From Druceiella hillmani (lineage: Eukaryota; Arthropoda; Insecta; Lepidoptera; Hepialidae), in NCBI GenBank assembly GCA_039881145.1, contig JAYKKI010000027.1, positions 19,541,001-19,605,000 of the forward strand: a stretch of DNA of 64,000 nucleotides, read 5' to 3'. Below, one piece after another: positions 24,946 to 37,430 of the stretch; positions within the stretch are counted from its first letter, which is position 1, and every line of letters begins with the position of its first letter. The translations under genes were made by a program, and so were the position numbers. Below the pieces are notes generated by a model that saw only the letters and a program-made list of their open reading frames with translations, ran no database searches and was not told the origin of the DNA.

Positions 24946-25325
24946 TTTATATATTAATAGCGATATAGACGACATCACTAAGCATTTAACAATGTTGAAA
25001 CATTTAATTTAACACACAGCGTGAACACTGATCGAAACACACGCACACTCAGTGTGACTAAAGAGAGAATGTAAAAAGATAGTAAGATAGTTAACATAGT
25101 AATGGTGTGAATCTCATAATGGAATAAGGGTATGAAAGAAAACTAAATATATATTAATAACGATATAGACGACATCACTAAGCATTTAACAGTGTCGAAA
25201 CATTTAATTTAGCACACAGCGTGAACATTGATCTAAACACACGCACACTCAGTGTGACTAAAAAGAGAATGTGAAAAGATAGTAAAATATTTAACATAGT
25301 AATGGTGTGAAGCTCATAATGGAAT
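24946..25325. repeat. Tandem duplication, period 198 bp, two copies
   Basis: The block with CGATATAGACGACATCACTA, AACACACGCACACTCAGTGT and GTAATGGTGTGA is present at about 24949-25127 and again at about 25147-25324 with few differences. A CACACTC/AGTGTGA inner palindrome is present in each. Confidence 0.9.
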
Positions 25326-26974
25326 TTTCTCATTTGAAGCTTTTAAGGAATAGATACTTTTTAAAAATCTTACTTACTGTTCTCAACGGAGTAGGAGGTA
25401 TTTAAAACAGTAAAAGGTATTCTTAAAAATCGCCTATTTTTAAAGCTCCGGTACTGTATTACTTATTCGTTTGTAAAGATAAAGTGACTAGTTTTAACCC
25501 TTGGAATCTTTGATTGCAAGAACTTGTTATTTTTGCCTATATACATTACTACCATCTTCTTAATAGTTTCAACAATTCAAGAAGTCTCTGTTGGACAATT
25601 AAATCTTCTAATTAAAATGATAAGGTATTTAGGAACTAAATATTTCCTGCGAGAAAGTGTGCGTTTAGTACTGATTTAAGTTTATATCGATGATATGTTT
25701 GCATTAAAATTTCACTCACATGTCTTCTTTTAAAGAAAAGATGTGTATACAAGTATATATTTCACTTTGGCTTTACAATATAATGTCGATCACAAAACCA
25801 ACCAGGATCTATCAAAATATTAGAACAATCGCTAAAAAGAGTAAGTTTGCTTTTGCTCAGCCTCATAACTGAGTGTCTATATACACGACATTTTTATTTC
25901 TATTCATGAGAAATGAATATGGATATAATTGAAGTAGGAGAAAAATTAAACGAATTTCGAGGGGAAACAGCTTTAACGGAACAAATTCAGCTCGAAACCT
26001 CATAGTTTGTTTTGGGAAACATTTCATTATAATATTTTCTTTTTGTGACTCTTCCTAAGCTCAAGGCATTATATAAAAATAAAGAAATTTTCTGTAAGTT
26101 TTCTCCGCGTATTTCTTATATAAGCACGAAGGTACTGTCTATAGTTTCAGGTTTATTTTGCCATGCGAAAAAATAATAGCTACTAAAAATGTTTCTAATC
26201 CTTTCTTCTAACATGTCATAGCTAACATTCGAGAGCTTTTTCTTATGTCTCTTTACAGCAGAAAGAACCAAGTTATTGATGATACTCTAGCAATTCGCTT
26301 GCAGCATTTAAGAGATTTGATGCTGCTTTCTGCTAACATAACATATACTACATATCTTCAAAAACTCATTGACGTATAATGTTCTTAAACATTGAAACTG
26401 CCAAAAAAGTTTCACGTTAAGTTTAAATAACCCTATCTCAAATGGCTACCGCTTTGAAAATTACATAGTTAAGGTTCTCCCTAACTCCTTAACTTTTTTA
26501 TTCAAAATTTCAATACTGAAGTAACTTTCAAAACCGGTTATATCGTAATTGGTTAATTAGTATGTCTGTTAATCAGTACCGTGTGACTTATCACATAATC
26601 CATCAATTAATTGCCCATAAATTTAGATATTTCAATTATTAACTTTCAACACCATAATTGCACTATTAACTAATTAGTAGCGATATTGAGCTCCAATTTA
26701 AATAGAGGTCATATTATTACCAAATTCTGTGATCCCAGTATTGAGAGGTCTAATATGGATATATAATACAATGATGAAAATTCTATCAAAATTTACTCAC
26801 TACTTTTTATATGACGTACTCGTAAGTACAAAAAAATTACAAAAAACCTATTTTACTACAGAGATTTTTTTTCTTGTTCGTGTCTTTTTATTTCTGTATA
26901 AGTTTGAAAACCTAAATAAAATCGGTGCAGTAGACTATCCGCTGCACTCATTTTCGCTACAAACTGGAAAAACC
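25326..26974. other. AT-rich spacer, no gene seen
   Basis: Nothing recognisable. The frame at 26729-27055 starts at a non-ATG codon in AT-rich DNA and ends inside a duplicated block. Confidence 0.5.
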
Positions 26975-27480
26975 TGTTTTAATTACCGAAACTATAAAAA
27001 AATATCGTCCCTGGAATTTTGCCTAAACTATAGAGCAAAACACAAAAATAATTAGAATAAAATTTCTGAGAAATTCGTAATAATTTATACACATGTGAAA
27101 CATATGTCCGACGATATATTTACATAAGGAAAAATTATATTAATATTTGTGGGAAACAAAGTAATCTAATTTGTTTTTTTTTTCAATTGTATACGTCATG
27201 TGGAATATCAGTTGAAATAATAGTTACAAGGACTTCAAAATTATCTTTTTTGGGATATTTTGTGTGTTTTAGGACACTTTTGAAAATATTAATAGAAAAT
27301 TTATGCACCTCTTTCCCCCCTCCCTCTTTTAATCACCGAAACTATAAAAAAATTGCGTTGCTGGAAATTTATAGAGCAAAACACAAAAATAATTAAAATG
27401 TATTTTTTGAGAATTATATGATTACGATATATTTAAGTAATGAAAAATTATATTAATATTTGTAAATAGTTTAATATAAA
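26975..27480. repeat. Two-copy duplication, offset about 345 bp
   Basis: CACCGAAACTATAAAAAAAT...TAGAGCAAAACACAAAAATA occurs at about 26980-27055 and again at about 27330-27400. GAAAAATTATATTAATATTT follows each copy at a similar distance. Confidence 0.75.
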
Positions 27481-28185
27481 TACTATATGCCAAGTTTAAA
27501 TATCCTTAAACCCTTACACCCTTAAATGTTTGTATGTGCCTAACTATGTACAAAATCTGTGTAGTGCAATTTCAACTCGTGCTAAAAAGTTTTATTTCAA
27601 AAATGTTGTTAATATATAGGCTTTTTCACCTTTTATTAAACGGTTTTATTTAACTTCATGTACTGTATACTATTGTTAGTTCCAATCTTAAAATCGATTT
27701 TTCATCTATTTACTTTTAATCGATTTGTATAAACCTATGCACTTGTATTAAGTCCCCATGACAATATAACATTACAATGATTTCTTTCTTTAATCCTAAA
27801 ATCCTGATGCTGCGGGTATATTGACTGTCTAAATTGTGAGATCTAAAGATATATTTGTTTTAAGTGTGAATTTTAGGTTTCAAACATAGGCTTTGACATT
27901 GAACCCAAATCCTCAGTTATTATATTGAGTGGGTTATGTCTGCCTAAACCATAATACTTGAGAATATGTTAGTTTAAATTATCATTTTGGGTCTCAAGCA
28001 GAGACTTTGTCATTAAACTGCGGGTTCCAACCATACTCTACTAATGCTGCAATGGTACAGTTTACCTAAATCAAATGACGACCATCTGCTGACCGTCACA
28101 CTTGCAGATGCTGACGCAATGGTAAGATGGAGAATTTTGATCCATACCTTTAAAAAATCCCTCATTACTGATCTCAAATGCCGTA
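27481..28185. other. Spacer, no gene seen
   Basis: Contains weak repetition of TYTCAARCAKAGRCTTTG...ATTRAAC near 27880 and 27995. The frame at 28044-28229 runs into the LINE tail below and may be further decayed element sequence, but I cannot align it. Confidence 0.4.
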
Positions 28186-28395
28186 GACATAGACAAGATC
28201 CACCCAGACAATTTCAGAACTTATATTGATTGCAAAAACTGTCCCGAAGTCCAGCTCTCCCCAAGCACATCTTTGAATGCCCAGCTTTCGCAGCAAACAT
28301 CCTAAAAGTGGGAATGTCTCCACTGAGTGATTTGCTGCAAGAATAGCACCGAAGCTGGCGGAGGCAGTTTTAAAAAGCTTTGACTCAATTTAATC
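28186..28395 (+). pseudogene. C-terminal tail of a Jockey-like LINE polyprotein (relic)
   Basis: The + strand reads IDCKNCPEVQLSP, then after a +1 shift KHIFECPAFAANILKVG and SPLSDLLQE, then after a stop and shift APKLAEAVLKSFDSI and a stop near 28393. The C-x2-C...H-x3-C spacing followed by CPAF is the zinc-knuckle-like end seen in many arthropod non-LTR retrotransposon proteins, usually after an RNase H domain. The T- and AT-rich sequence from 28394 with ACGACAACAACATC may be its 3' UTR. No upstream RT domain is readable. Family assignment is tentative. Confidence 0.6.
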
Positions 28396-28493
28396 CTCTT
28401 TTTTTCTCTCCTTTTACTATTATTTATTTTACTATCTATGTGGAACACGACAACAACATCTACTGGTTTTACATTGATATAAAACATATTTTT

Positions 28494-28862
28494 AAAAACC
28501 GACTTCAAAAAAGGTAGATACTAAAAAGTAAAAAATAATTAACTCAAAATAAGTGCCTACTTGTTTGCAATTAACAACTACGTTACTTACTTTTGAAGTC
28601 GGTGCTAGCACCGCTCATCAACTTATGCAAATGTAAATTTTTATATTATAAATACTCCCTTTATAGATTTATTTAGTATTGTAATATTAGAAGTTAAATT
28701 TACCCTATAAATTAAATTATAAATTTGTTTAGGTTGGTCGACGGTGCTGGCACAGACTTCAAAAATAAGTAACTTAGTTGTTAATTGCAAACAAGTAGGC
28801 ACTTATTTTGAGTTAATTATTTTTTACTTTTTAGTACCTACATTTTTTGAAGTCGATTTTTT
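28494..28862. mobile_element. Foldback element with 119-bp arms (ACCGACTTC tips)
   Basis: Left arm 28494-28612 and right arm 28743-28862 are near-complementary throughout, sharing ACCGACTTCAAAA, TACTAAAAAGTAAAAAATAA, AAGTGCCTACTTGTTTGCAA and GGTGCTRGCAC. The 130-bp centre is plain AT-rich DNA. The tips are the same sequence as the ends of a common lepidopteran repeat (next entry). Confidence 0.85.
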
Positions 28863-29870
28863 AAAAGATATTTTATTTTACAATTTTCAGTTATTAATAT
28901 ATTAATATTAATCATCACAATTATTTTCTTCCTTAAAATATTGGATTAATTATTAAGTTACAGGCAAAAACTAGTATATAAGTAATTTCCTCTTTGTCTA
29001 AAATTGATTGTGAACAATACATAGAAATGAAGCGATAGTACTAGCTGCCAATGGTTAGCTGTTAGCCGTTGAGGAGTTCGGTTCTCCATATCCAAAGTCC
29101 AATGTCAGATTTTGCAAATTAAATAGTACAAATTGAGGAATTCCGTTCTCGATATCCAATATCAGATTTTGCAAAGTAATAATTAAAATTACAACTAACC
29201 AGTAGCATACATACTGAATCACGATTGATTTACTACCATCCGTTAAGGAATTACATTATTAATCTTCAAAACTCATCATCACACACTGACCTGGTCGATG
29301 GTGCAGTTATTTTGCAAAGTAAAAACTACCAATAGTAAATATCTGGAATTACATTTGATTTAGTACCATCCTATAAGGAGTTCCATTGCTCATCTCCAGA
29401 ACGCATCTTCAGACTCTGATGTGATCGGTAATGTAGTTATTTTGCAAAGTAACAACTACCAGTAGTAAATATCTTAAATAACTTTCAATTTACTACAAAA
29501 TAAGAACTACCCATAGCAAATATCTTCAATCACGGTTGATTTAGTAACATCTGTTAAGGAGTTCCATTGTTCATATCCAGATCTTATCATCAGATCCTGA
29601 CCTGGTAGATGGAGTAGTTATTTTACAAAATAACAAATGTCCGTAGCAAATAACTTGAATCACAATTGATTTATCTTCTTTAAGGAGTTCATCGTTCATT
29701 TCCAGACCTCATCGTCGGAGATCACCATCATATTTATCTATAGCACCCTCTTTCAAATAAAACAAGAATCATCAAAATCGGTCTATGCGGAAAAGAATTT
29801 TCACTAAACGTAATGAAAAAATGATTCCGACGAATTGAGAACCTTCTCCTTTTTTGAAGTCGGTTAAAAA
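28863..29870. mobile_element. Lepidopteran dispersed repeat ending in GAAGTCGGTT, with internal tandem units
   Basis: From about 29040 to 29740 a diverged block repeats about every 130-180 bp: GGAGTTCCATTGTTCAT, CTGACCTGGTCGATGGTG, AGTTATTTTGCAAAGTAAC and ACTACCARTAGTAAATATCT. It ends with ACGAATTGAGAACCTTCTCC then TTTTTTGAAGTCGGTTAAAA (29851-29870), a signature I know from many lepidopteran genomes. ATCATCAAAATCGGTC near 29770 is part of the same tail. With the ACCGACTTCAAAAAAGG at 28499 it may form one element of about 1.37 kb with inverted ends. Confidence 0.75.
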
Positions 29871-31499
29871 TAAGCTACGAGAAGTGAATCCAGTCATCGA
29901 AAAAAGTTCACAAAATCCGACTAAACGAGTAAAGCACACTTAAAATTAAAAATAAAATAAAAGTGAAAAACTTTTTAAATGAAATAATTTTATTTTACAA
30001 GCATTGATGAACTTAAAACTAGAAAATAATTATGGATTATTTTACAGTTTTTATTTCGTTCCTTCGGAGTTTTGATAAGATGAAAATAAATTAATCGGCC
30101 ACATTTTACAGAAAACTTTTTGTTGGAGCTTAGAAATCATATCTAGCTTTAGACTGTTTTCTTCGATCTTAATACACGTATTGTAGTAAAAAAAATTAAT
30201 AATATAACAAACAAAGATTTGAGATTTTATATAACATAGGAATAAATGCACCCACGTTTTTATTTTCGTCCGGTCAATACTTCTAGTCTGAAGCATTGAT
30301 CGGATAGTATGGATACAAAATTATTTCTTAACTTCTAGCGCATCACTACTTCTACAATAAAATCATTCAATGTATAACGTTTTTACCTTCTTCTTAGTTT
30401 TTTCTTTCTTCGTCTTTTGTTCATACTACGCACGTAACCGAACTGTCACACGAACTTTTTTAATTTCACTTTCACACGCATTTCTCGGCGTATTAATTGA
30501 CGTCTTTGGACGTACGTTTTATATCATGCTCCCTAAGTTTATTATACTTTCTTTAGAATCAACTTGAACGACTAACGAACAACTATAACTATTAAGCAAA
30601 CTATTGAATAACTATTCGATAACTAAGTAACTAATAGTTATTAATAACAACTAACAAGTACAATGTAACCATCGATGGTTTATATTTGTTGAGGCATAAT
30701 TTAGTTATTATATTATTATTATATATTAAACTAATATAGATACTGAAGTATGTGATACTCCCGACGAAATGTTTAAGGGTAACTTCTCTGACAGATGCCA
30801 CTCGCATATATACCGTGTATTTATTTCCAACTGTTCACAATTAATCTTGTCACGAGATTTCTGCGGAATGCATGTTAATAGGAAACCTGCGGGGTGTATA
30901 TTGCGCAAACTTACTAAACGTAGCTAAATCGGGAACTCAAGTCGTGAAGTTTAAAACGCTTATTTTCCACGCGTGACATACCAAAAGTATAATAATTTAA
31001 TATACAATATAAACGACAATTAATAAAACACAAAAATATATATTAAATTAATTAATTATCTATAGCTTAATTAGGAACTATCAAACATCTCCATAATTTA
31101 GCAATCATTAATAAAATTCCAAAATCGCGTTCCGAAAATAATCGCATAAAGAAATAAATATAAAGATTGGGCGCCTCTCTCAATACTTTTTGTTCAATAT
31201 AACTGCTGTAGAAAGGCGATTGCTGCAGAATATTCCTGCACGCCCTAGATAGTTGAAATAAACTATGACTTCGTTTTCTGACGTAACAGTCGGAAGCAAA
31301 AGAGTGTGAACCAAAATTATTTTGAAAAGTCGTGAACTAAAAGCAATTTCCGTTCAAGTTAAATGAATGACAGCCGACCATGTCCATTATAAAGCTTAAA
31401 ACAAAAAAAAAGATAATAACCATAATTTTTTATATACAAATATATTAAAGTTTTTTAATACTTTCTCCAACATGAGGATATACTTACATCATTCATATG
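29871..31499. other. Spacer, no gene seen
   Basis: AT-rich. 30560-30660 is a degenerate run of AACTA/AACTAT words. The segment 31180-31390 is less AT-rich and non-repetitive but has no supported reading frame. Confidence 0.45.
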
Positions 31500-31740
31500 G
31501 AGACCAGATAACTGCATTCGGTTCAAGAATACTACTGACTAGAGAGTTGAACAAAGCCACGCCCTCAATGGCATGGAAATTGTGAGAATATCGCGTGATA
31601 AATTCTGGCATTCTCTCGACCTTCTGATAGGTTTAATGATGTGATTTTAAAATGTTAGATGGTCGTCCATAATCACACTGAGATCCCGTACGGGTGATAC
31701 CATTTCGAGAGCATTCCCATATAACTCATAAATGTGCGAC
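31500..31740 (-). pseudogene. Relic of a Jockey/CR1-type LINE reverse transcriptase
   Basis: Antisense from 31738: YELYGNALEMVSPVRDLSVI then MDDHLTF, a stop, and NHIIKPIRRS. This is the V-x-DLGV-x-D-x2-L-x-F-x2-H motif that follows the catalytic core in Jockey-like RTs. After a frameshift it continues as EGVALFNSLVSSILEPNAVI then WSPYE, the well-known SLVRSILEY-x-x-x-VWSP segment. About 80 residues remain; the catalytic core and the rest are gone. Confidence 0.75.
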
Positions 31741-32740
31741 AATTGTACACATAAGAGAGAATAACTAAAGAACATATAAAACAAAAAAACTTTAGGTTCC
31801 AATTTACACAATGTTTATGTTATAATTTTAGCATCCATAGAGCAACGCTTACTATTGACTGGGTGCGGACTACAGAGAGGGGGTAACGAAATCGACCGCA
31901 GCGCTCTCTGTAGCAGAAATGAAAATATCTAAAGGCACTTGTTAAATATTGTAATAGACAATATAGTTTACTTACCTATTGTGCCATTTTTACTTTTGAA
32001 ACCAATGGAGTTTAGCAAAAATGTCAATTTTACTAATGTTTTAATGACGTAAAAAATGACATATTTTACAAAAATAGGACTCAGTCGTAATAATTTTATT
32101 ATGAAAATTTTAATGGATAAAAAAAATTCTCACAATAATACCACCATTAACAAACATAAATGTGAATGGTGATAATAAGAGAAAAAGTTAGGGAAAGTTA
32201 AGGGATTATTAAGAATTTTGAAAAGATAACTTTTATCTCACTTAATATTAACAGAAACGTTCTATAGTACCAACCTTAAAAATGTATTATTAAATCTTTA
32301 ATTCATGAGTTTTTTTTTTAATTATAAATTAATATATGGGAACAAATGCGTTTTGGAAACAAAGGAAATTTCACTGTTTATCAGCCCAACAAAATTTAAT
32401 TTAAAGTAAATAAAGAAGTTCCATGAAATTATAATTTAAGAAAATTACGTATTACAAACTCAATATTTAAGCACCATATTTATTTTTATATATTATAAAT
32501 TTAAAGTGAAAATAATGAAAAATAAAAATATTCATTGTGAGAAAATTTTTTCAAATTAATTTTTATAGTCAAATAATAATCGACATAATACATTGATTTA
32601 TTATCCATTTTGTTGAGCTGAAAACAAAAGGACGTTATATATTTTGGGTATGGACAACTAAAACCTAGTTATTATTCGTTGGTAAGAGCACTTGTTTAGA
32701 TTAAAGTTGCGGACGCTGGGAGGCGCTGATGTCAATGACG
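31741..32740. other. AT-rich spacer with a hairpin
   Basis: CTACAGAGAG (31870-31879) and CTCTCTGTAG (31904-31913) form a hairpin within an unusually GC-rich 60 bp. The rest is AT-rich with no gene. GTTGGTAAGAGC near 32680 looks like a tRNA D-arm, but no tRNA body follows. Confidence 0.5.
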
Positions 32741-32826
32741 CAATACCGTCTTTGCCATAAGGGCACACGGGGCCAGTGCCCAGGGCCCCCATCCTCAGAG
32801 GGCCCCGAAGGACCGACAATTTCTCT
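32741..32826 (+). repeat. Left terminal inverted region of the hAT element
   Basis: CCGTCTT lies 6 bp inside the tip; AGGGCACAC, CAGGGCCCCC and AGAGGGCCCCG follow. The pairing with the right end is imperfect, about three quarters over the first 12 bp. Confidence 0.75.
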
Positions 32827-33312
32827 CACATTTAATCTCAAAATATTTTGGTCGGGCGCATTACATTTTTCACGTTGCACGAACGTCGATCATTTTCAGA
32901 TTTATTCGAATCAATACATTTATATGAATAATTTGAGTGATTCGAACACCATTATAACTTAGCAGACATTTATTTGAGTTTATAATCTAGAATCTATAAT
33001 GTCCATTTTTCAAGTTATTTCATTTTTTATTCAGTTATTCAGTAATTTGAAAGTTTACAAAATGTAATAATATTTCTGAACCCATCCTGCCTAATTTACT
33101 AAGCACGCCATCTAGCGATCATCCATGCAAACCACTCCGATGCCTAAGTCAAGCGGCCATAAATAAATGTCGACTTTGTTCATTGTTGGGTGAATCCCCG
33201 GATGATGCATAAACTTTCAGTCGGACAGAAGTAACATGATTTAATTTCGTTTAATAAAATTTGGGTAAGATTAATAGAAGTTTTGATTTGATCATTTAAA
33301 TATTATTGCATT

Positions 33313-35831
33313 ATGTCGAAAAGAACATATAACCACTTAGGTTCACAAAAGAGAAAAAAAGTTATAGCTCAAAAAGAAATCACGGAAAAATTTCTTAAGC
33401 TTACTTCGTTTTTTACGGTGGAAGAAACAAATAAGTTGGATAATTCTTCATCATCATCACGTCAAGACAAAAATACCTCTGAATATCACCATAAAAAAGA
33501 GGTTATTACGTGTGACGAAAATGACGAACACACATCAAATGCTGAACCCTCGACTTTAAGCAAATGTGAGTTAATAATTGCAAACTTAGAGAATGTATCT
33601 ATGTCTCATCACCCTAGTATACACTTTAACGGAAGAAGTCCGTAAAATTTGGATTCGAAAAGGGCCAGAGTTTTTCCAAATGTTTATCATTGCGACTTCT
33701 CCGAAACTTCTACAAGTTTTCCAGATTCAAGTGGTAAAAAAAAAACTAGATACTTGACAAAAAATATTTTTACCCGTAAATTGACGAATGGTGAGTCTTT
33801 GGACAGAAAATGGCTCCTTTATTCCCCAGTAAATAAATCTGTGTACTGTTATTGCTGCCGTCTATTTAATACCACTATTGGTACTGGACATAATTTGAGT
33901 TCTCCAAATGGATATAAGGATTGGAAGCATATAAGTGACTTATTGATGGAGCATGAGAACAGTTTGCAACACAGGCAATCTATGATGAATTATGTTACAA
34001 GAATGAAAACTACTGGACGAATTGATAGTGAGTTGTTGTCCCAATATAATACAGAAATTAGCTATTGGAAAAATGTCATTAGGAGGATTGTCGCAGTAGT
34101 GAAATTTTTAGCTTCAAGAGGTCTTGCTTTTCGTGGTGATAATAAAACATTGGGATCGCAAAATAATGGGAATTATTTGGGATGCTTAGAACTGATTAGT
34201 GAATTTTATCCTTTTCTTGCTGATCACATACAAAACTGCGGAAATCGTGGAAAAGAAAGTATATCATATTTATCTGCAAATATTTGTAATGAATTCATTA
34301 ATTTAATGGGACAGCGAGTTTTAAAACCAATTGTCAAAAAACTTAAATCAGCGAAATACTACTCTATTAGCGTAGATTCTACGCCAGATCTGTCCCATGT
34401 TGATCAGCTCACTTTCATCGTTAGATACGTAAAAGATGGACATCCTATTGAGAGATTTTTGCCATTTTTGCCTATGGATGGACATAATGCACAATATATA
34501 GCAGATACAATTTTAAACTTTTTTGAAAGCCTTGAGATCCCCATAAAAAATTGCCGCGGGCAGAGCTACGACAATGCTTCAAATATGTCTGGAAAGTACA
34601 CTGGTGTCCAGTCTAGAATAAAAGAAATATGCGAATATGCAATTTACGTTCCATGTGGGGCACATTCGCAATTTAGTGGGTGTTCAAGCTGTTGAGTGTA
34701 TTACTGAAGCAGTAGCATTATTTCAATTTGTACAAAAATTGTACAATTTTTTCTCAGCTTCGACCAAACGATGGAAAATGTTGACAGAGCATTTAGGTGT
34801 AAGTAGAGTTCTGAAGTCTCTTTCGGAAGCCAGATGGTCCGCACATGCCAATGCTATTAATGCTTTGCGAAATGGTTATTTAAATATTTCCGAAGCATTG
34901 TCCTTCATCGCAAGTGACATCAATCAACCAGGAGACATTAGAAACGAAGCCCAAAGTCTAGCAAAAAAAATGGAAAAATTTGAGACTGCTCTTTTAACGG
35001 AAATATGGAATGTTATTTTGGGAATTATGAATTAAACAAGTCTAAGTTTACAGAATAGCACTATGACTATGGACGTTGTAACAAAACTTTACGAATCTCT
35101 GATCAGTTATGTCAATAACGGACGCAATAATTTTGATCAGTATGAAACGGCGGCTAAAGAAAAAAATGCAGATGCTGATTACGAAGATAAATTTGAAAGA
35201 AAAAGAATTCGCAGCTCGCGCCTCACTTTTTTTGAAGGATCATCAGAGACTCTCCAGTTGAGATGCAATGAAAAGTTTCGTGTAGATACTTTCATTCCCA
35301 TAATTGACAAATTAACTACACATTTAAAAAAACGTTCGGCAGCATACCAAGAAATTGATAATCGATTTAGTTTTCTTTGTCAATTAACAACTGACGAATT
35401 GACCAAAGAATGCAACAAATTTGCAGAGTTTTATCATGAAGACATTAATGCATATGAGCTAAAAACAGAATGTTTCCATTTAAGCCAATATTTAAAAAAA
35501 TATGGCAAAGCAATCAGCAGATTTAAATATCTCAGTCTTACAAATTAAAACAACTTACAAATTAAAGTCTGATAAATTAGAAGAAACTTTTCCAAATGTT
35601 GAAGTTGCTACAAGAATATTCCTTTGCCTAATGGTTACCGATTGTAGTTGGAAGCGTTCATTTTTGCAGCTTAAGAGAATAAAAAATGAATTGCGAACGA
35701 CAATGTTACAAGAACGACTAAGTAATTTGTCAATTATGAACATAGAAAGTGATATTCTTCAGAAAATTGAGTTTAAGGATTTAATAGAGTATTTTGATCA
35801 ACAGAAATCTCGAAAGAAACTATTATCGTAA
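33313..35831 (+). pseudogene. Broken ZMYM1-like hAT transposase
   Basis: The protein trail runs over four collinear pieces. Piece 1 (33313-33645) begins at ATG with the basic leader SQKRKKVIAQKEITEKFLKL and stops at TAA 33643. Piece 2 (33646-about 34672, same frame) has a TTF-type zinc finger (RKWLLYSPVNKSVYCYCC, Cys67/69/70 with His102/108), then a DUF4371-like region (LASRGLAFRGDN), the first catalytic Asp in SVDSTPD (Asp243) and the second in QSYDNASNMSG (Asp308). After CGAHS, about 34670, a frameshift (probably 2 bp lost) moves to piece 3, NLVGVQAVECITEAVALFQF, which hits TAA at 35033 and continues in frame to 35548. A second shift near 35520 leads to piece 4 with FPNVEVATRIFLCLMVTDCS and RSFLQLKRIKNELRTTM, the C-terminal hAT dimerisation region. 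Two stops and two shifts make it non-functional. Length and domain order are otherwise complete. Confidence 0.92.
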
Positions 35832-35954
35832 TCATAATAAAAAAACAGCATCATATTAATGTCATTAATGACATATTGTATTATAATAATATATTTGATT
35901 ACCCAGAATAAAGCAGATCATAGTGAAAAAAAATTGTATAGTTCGCTTTCTTTG

Positions 35955-36018
35955 CATTCCAAAAGGGCCCTAAATTCTTATGTGCCCAAGGGCCCCAGCA
36001 TAGTCTAAGACGGCCCTG
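35955..36018 (-). repeat. Right terminal inverted region of the hAT element
   Basis: AAAAGGGCCCTAAATTC, TGTGCCCAAGGGCCCCAGCA and AGACGGCCCTG (ending 36018) mirror the left-end boxes. Confidence 0.75.
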
Positions 36019-36026
36019 GTCAAGCG

Positions 36027-36861
36027 TCCAGCCATTTCGATGAATTATGCGCCAGTGATACATAAAATACCGCATAAAATGTAAATAAATAAGTGAGACG
36101 TGGTACGGCATCGCTCATCCATCCACTACATCGAAGGATTTTTAATACTTTATAAACATAGATAAAATTTAAACCTTCATCATCGCTTTATTTACATATT
36201 AATTAATCCAAATGCGTCAGTCTCAATCTAAATTCATAGTTCATCATGAAGCAATTAAAAATTTAATTGTAAGGTTAATGTTTAATGATAAAATTGACGA
36301 CTTCCTAATATAGGAAAAAAACCAGTTAAGTATTTGGAGAATAATGTACACCAGAAAAATTCCGCTTTTTAACATTTTCTACTCTGTTGCTCACGGCCTC
36401 TGACGTTGTTTGAATTAAGACATTTCATATAGTTAGAATTACATCCGATCTTCTTTTTCAAAAATTGTTAATATTCCATAATTGCTGCAAGGAAACTCTC
36501 ATTTTTTATGTTGATTTTTGTTATATATTTTTGGAAAGCTATTCCATCACCAAGAACTTTCTAATTAATTGTATTGAATTTTTTCATAGTGTTTTATGAA
36601 ATAATTTATAAAAAAAATAGAATGCCTTAAATTGTTTTTTTTTTAATTTTATAAAAGGAAAAAAATAATTTTACTTCATCATATTATTAGATATCAGTAT
36701 TTGATGTCAATTTCAACTTTATGTCTCTGACCATTCCAGAGAAAAACGGTCTTAACAAATAAAGACACAGCCAGAAGGACAAAAAAGAATCCTATAAGGG
36801 TTTTTATTTTCTTCTTTCTGAGATGTATAATCCTAAAGATTAGTAATACATTAAATAATTG
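36027..36861. other. AT-rich spacer, nothing recognised
   Basis: No gene or repeat beyond simple AT-rich sequence. Confidence 0.5.
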
Positions 36862-37430
36862 GACCAAAATAAAGCTAGTGTTACATTTAGAATAGACAAA
36901 ATACGCAAAGAAAGTCAGGAATCGCGAAAAGAATTTGATCTGCTGATTCCATTAGAAAATAAAATATCAAATGACTTTTGAACTTTAAATTAAGTTTTTC
37001 TGGTTTAATCTTATTTAATAAACCAATCGTATTGACCATAAATAATTTTTCGAACAATGTACTTCTATACTTAGAGATTAAATATTCTTATTTTTGAAAA
37101 TTAGTTCAAGTCCAGATACAATATATTGTTGACCCTAATGATAAGAAAGACGTTAAATAATTGACCAAAATAGAACAAATGTTACATTTAGACTAGACAA
37201 AATGTAGAAAGAAAGTCAGGAATCGCTCCTAATAATAATTTCATCTACTGGTTCCATTAAGAAATAAAATCTCAAATGACTTGAACTTTATATTTAAGTT
37301 TATCTGTTTAATAAACCAATTTCATTGGCTATAGAGAATTGTTCGGTGAATGCACTTCTATACTTAGAAATTAGAAAAATATTCTTATTTTTGAAAATTA
37401 TTTCAAGACCAGATACAATATATTGAATAG
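36862..37430. repeat. Diverged tandem duplication, period about 301 bp
   Basis: GACCAAAATARARCWARTGTTACATTTAGA starts copies at about 36862 and 37163. Both continue with AAAGAAAGTCAGGAATCGC, TTTAATAAACCAAT, ACTTCTATACTTAGA and CCAGATACAATATATTG. Confidence 0.88.

Larger units (their letters stand above)
32741..36018 (+). mobile_element. hAT-superfamily DNA transposon, full length but inactive
   Basis: The ends are GC-rich islands in AT-rich DNA and match each other when reversed. The left starts CAATACCGTCTTTGCC, followed by AGGGCACACGGGGCC. The right, read inward, starts CAGGGCCGTCTTAGAC, followed by TGGGGCCCTTGGGCACATAA. CA...CCGTCTT ends are typical of hAT elements that encode ZMYM1-like proteins. 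Just outside are GTCAATGACG (left, 32731-32740) and GTCAAGCG (right, 36019-36026); they share GTCAA and CG and may be a decayed 8-bp target duplication. The element is 3.28 kb, holds one transposase pseudogene on the + strand, and has about 570 bp of 5' leader. Confidence 0.85.

Noticed and set aside
24665..25012. 115-codon frame
   Set aside because: Non-ATG start, enters a duplicated non-coding block, no domain or codon bias.
26729..27055. 108-codon frame
   Set aside because: Non-ATG start, AT-driven composition, ends in a repeat.
32676..32735. tRNA-like GTTGGTAAGAGCACTTG
   Set aside because: Resembles a D-arm but no T-arm (GGTTCGANTCC), anticodon stem or acceptor pairing follows.
33210..33230. 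TTTCAGTCGG as the hAT element's initiator
   Set aside because: Matches the arthropod initiator, but no TATA box or downstream element is placed correctly; too weak to call.
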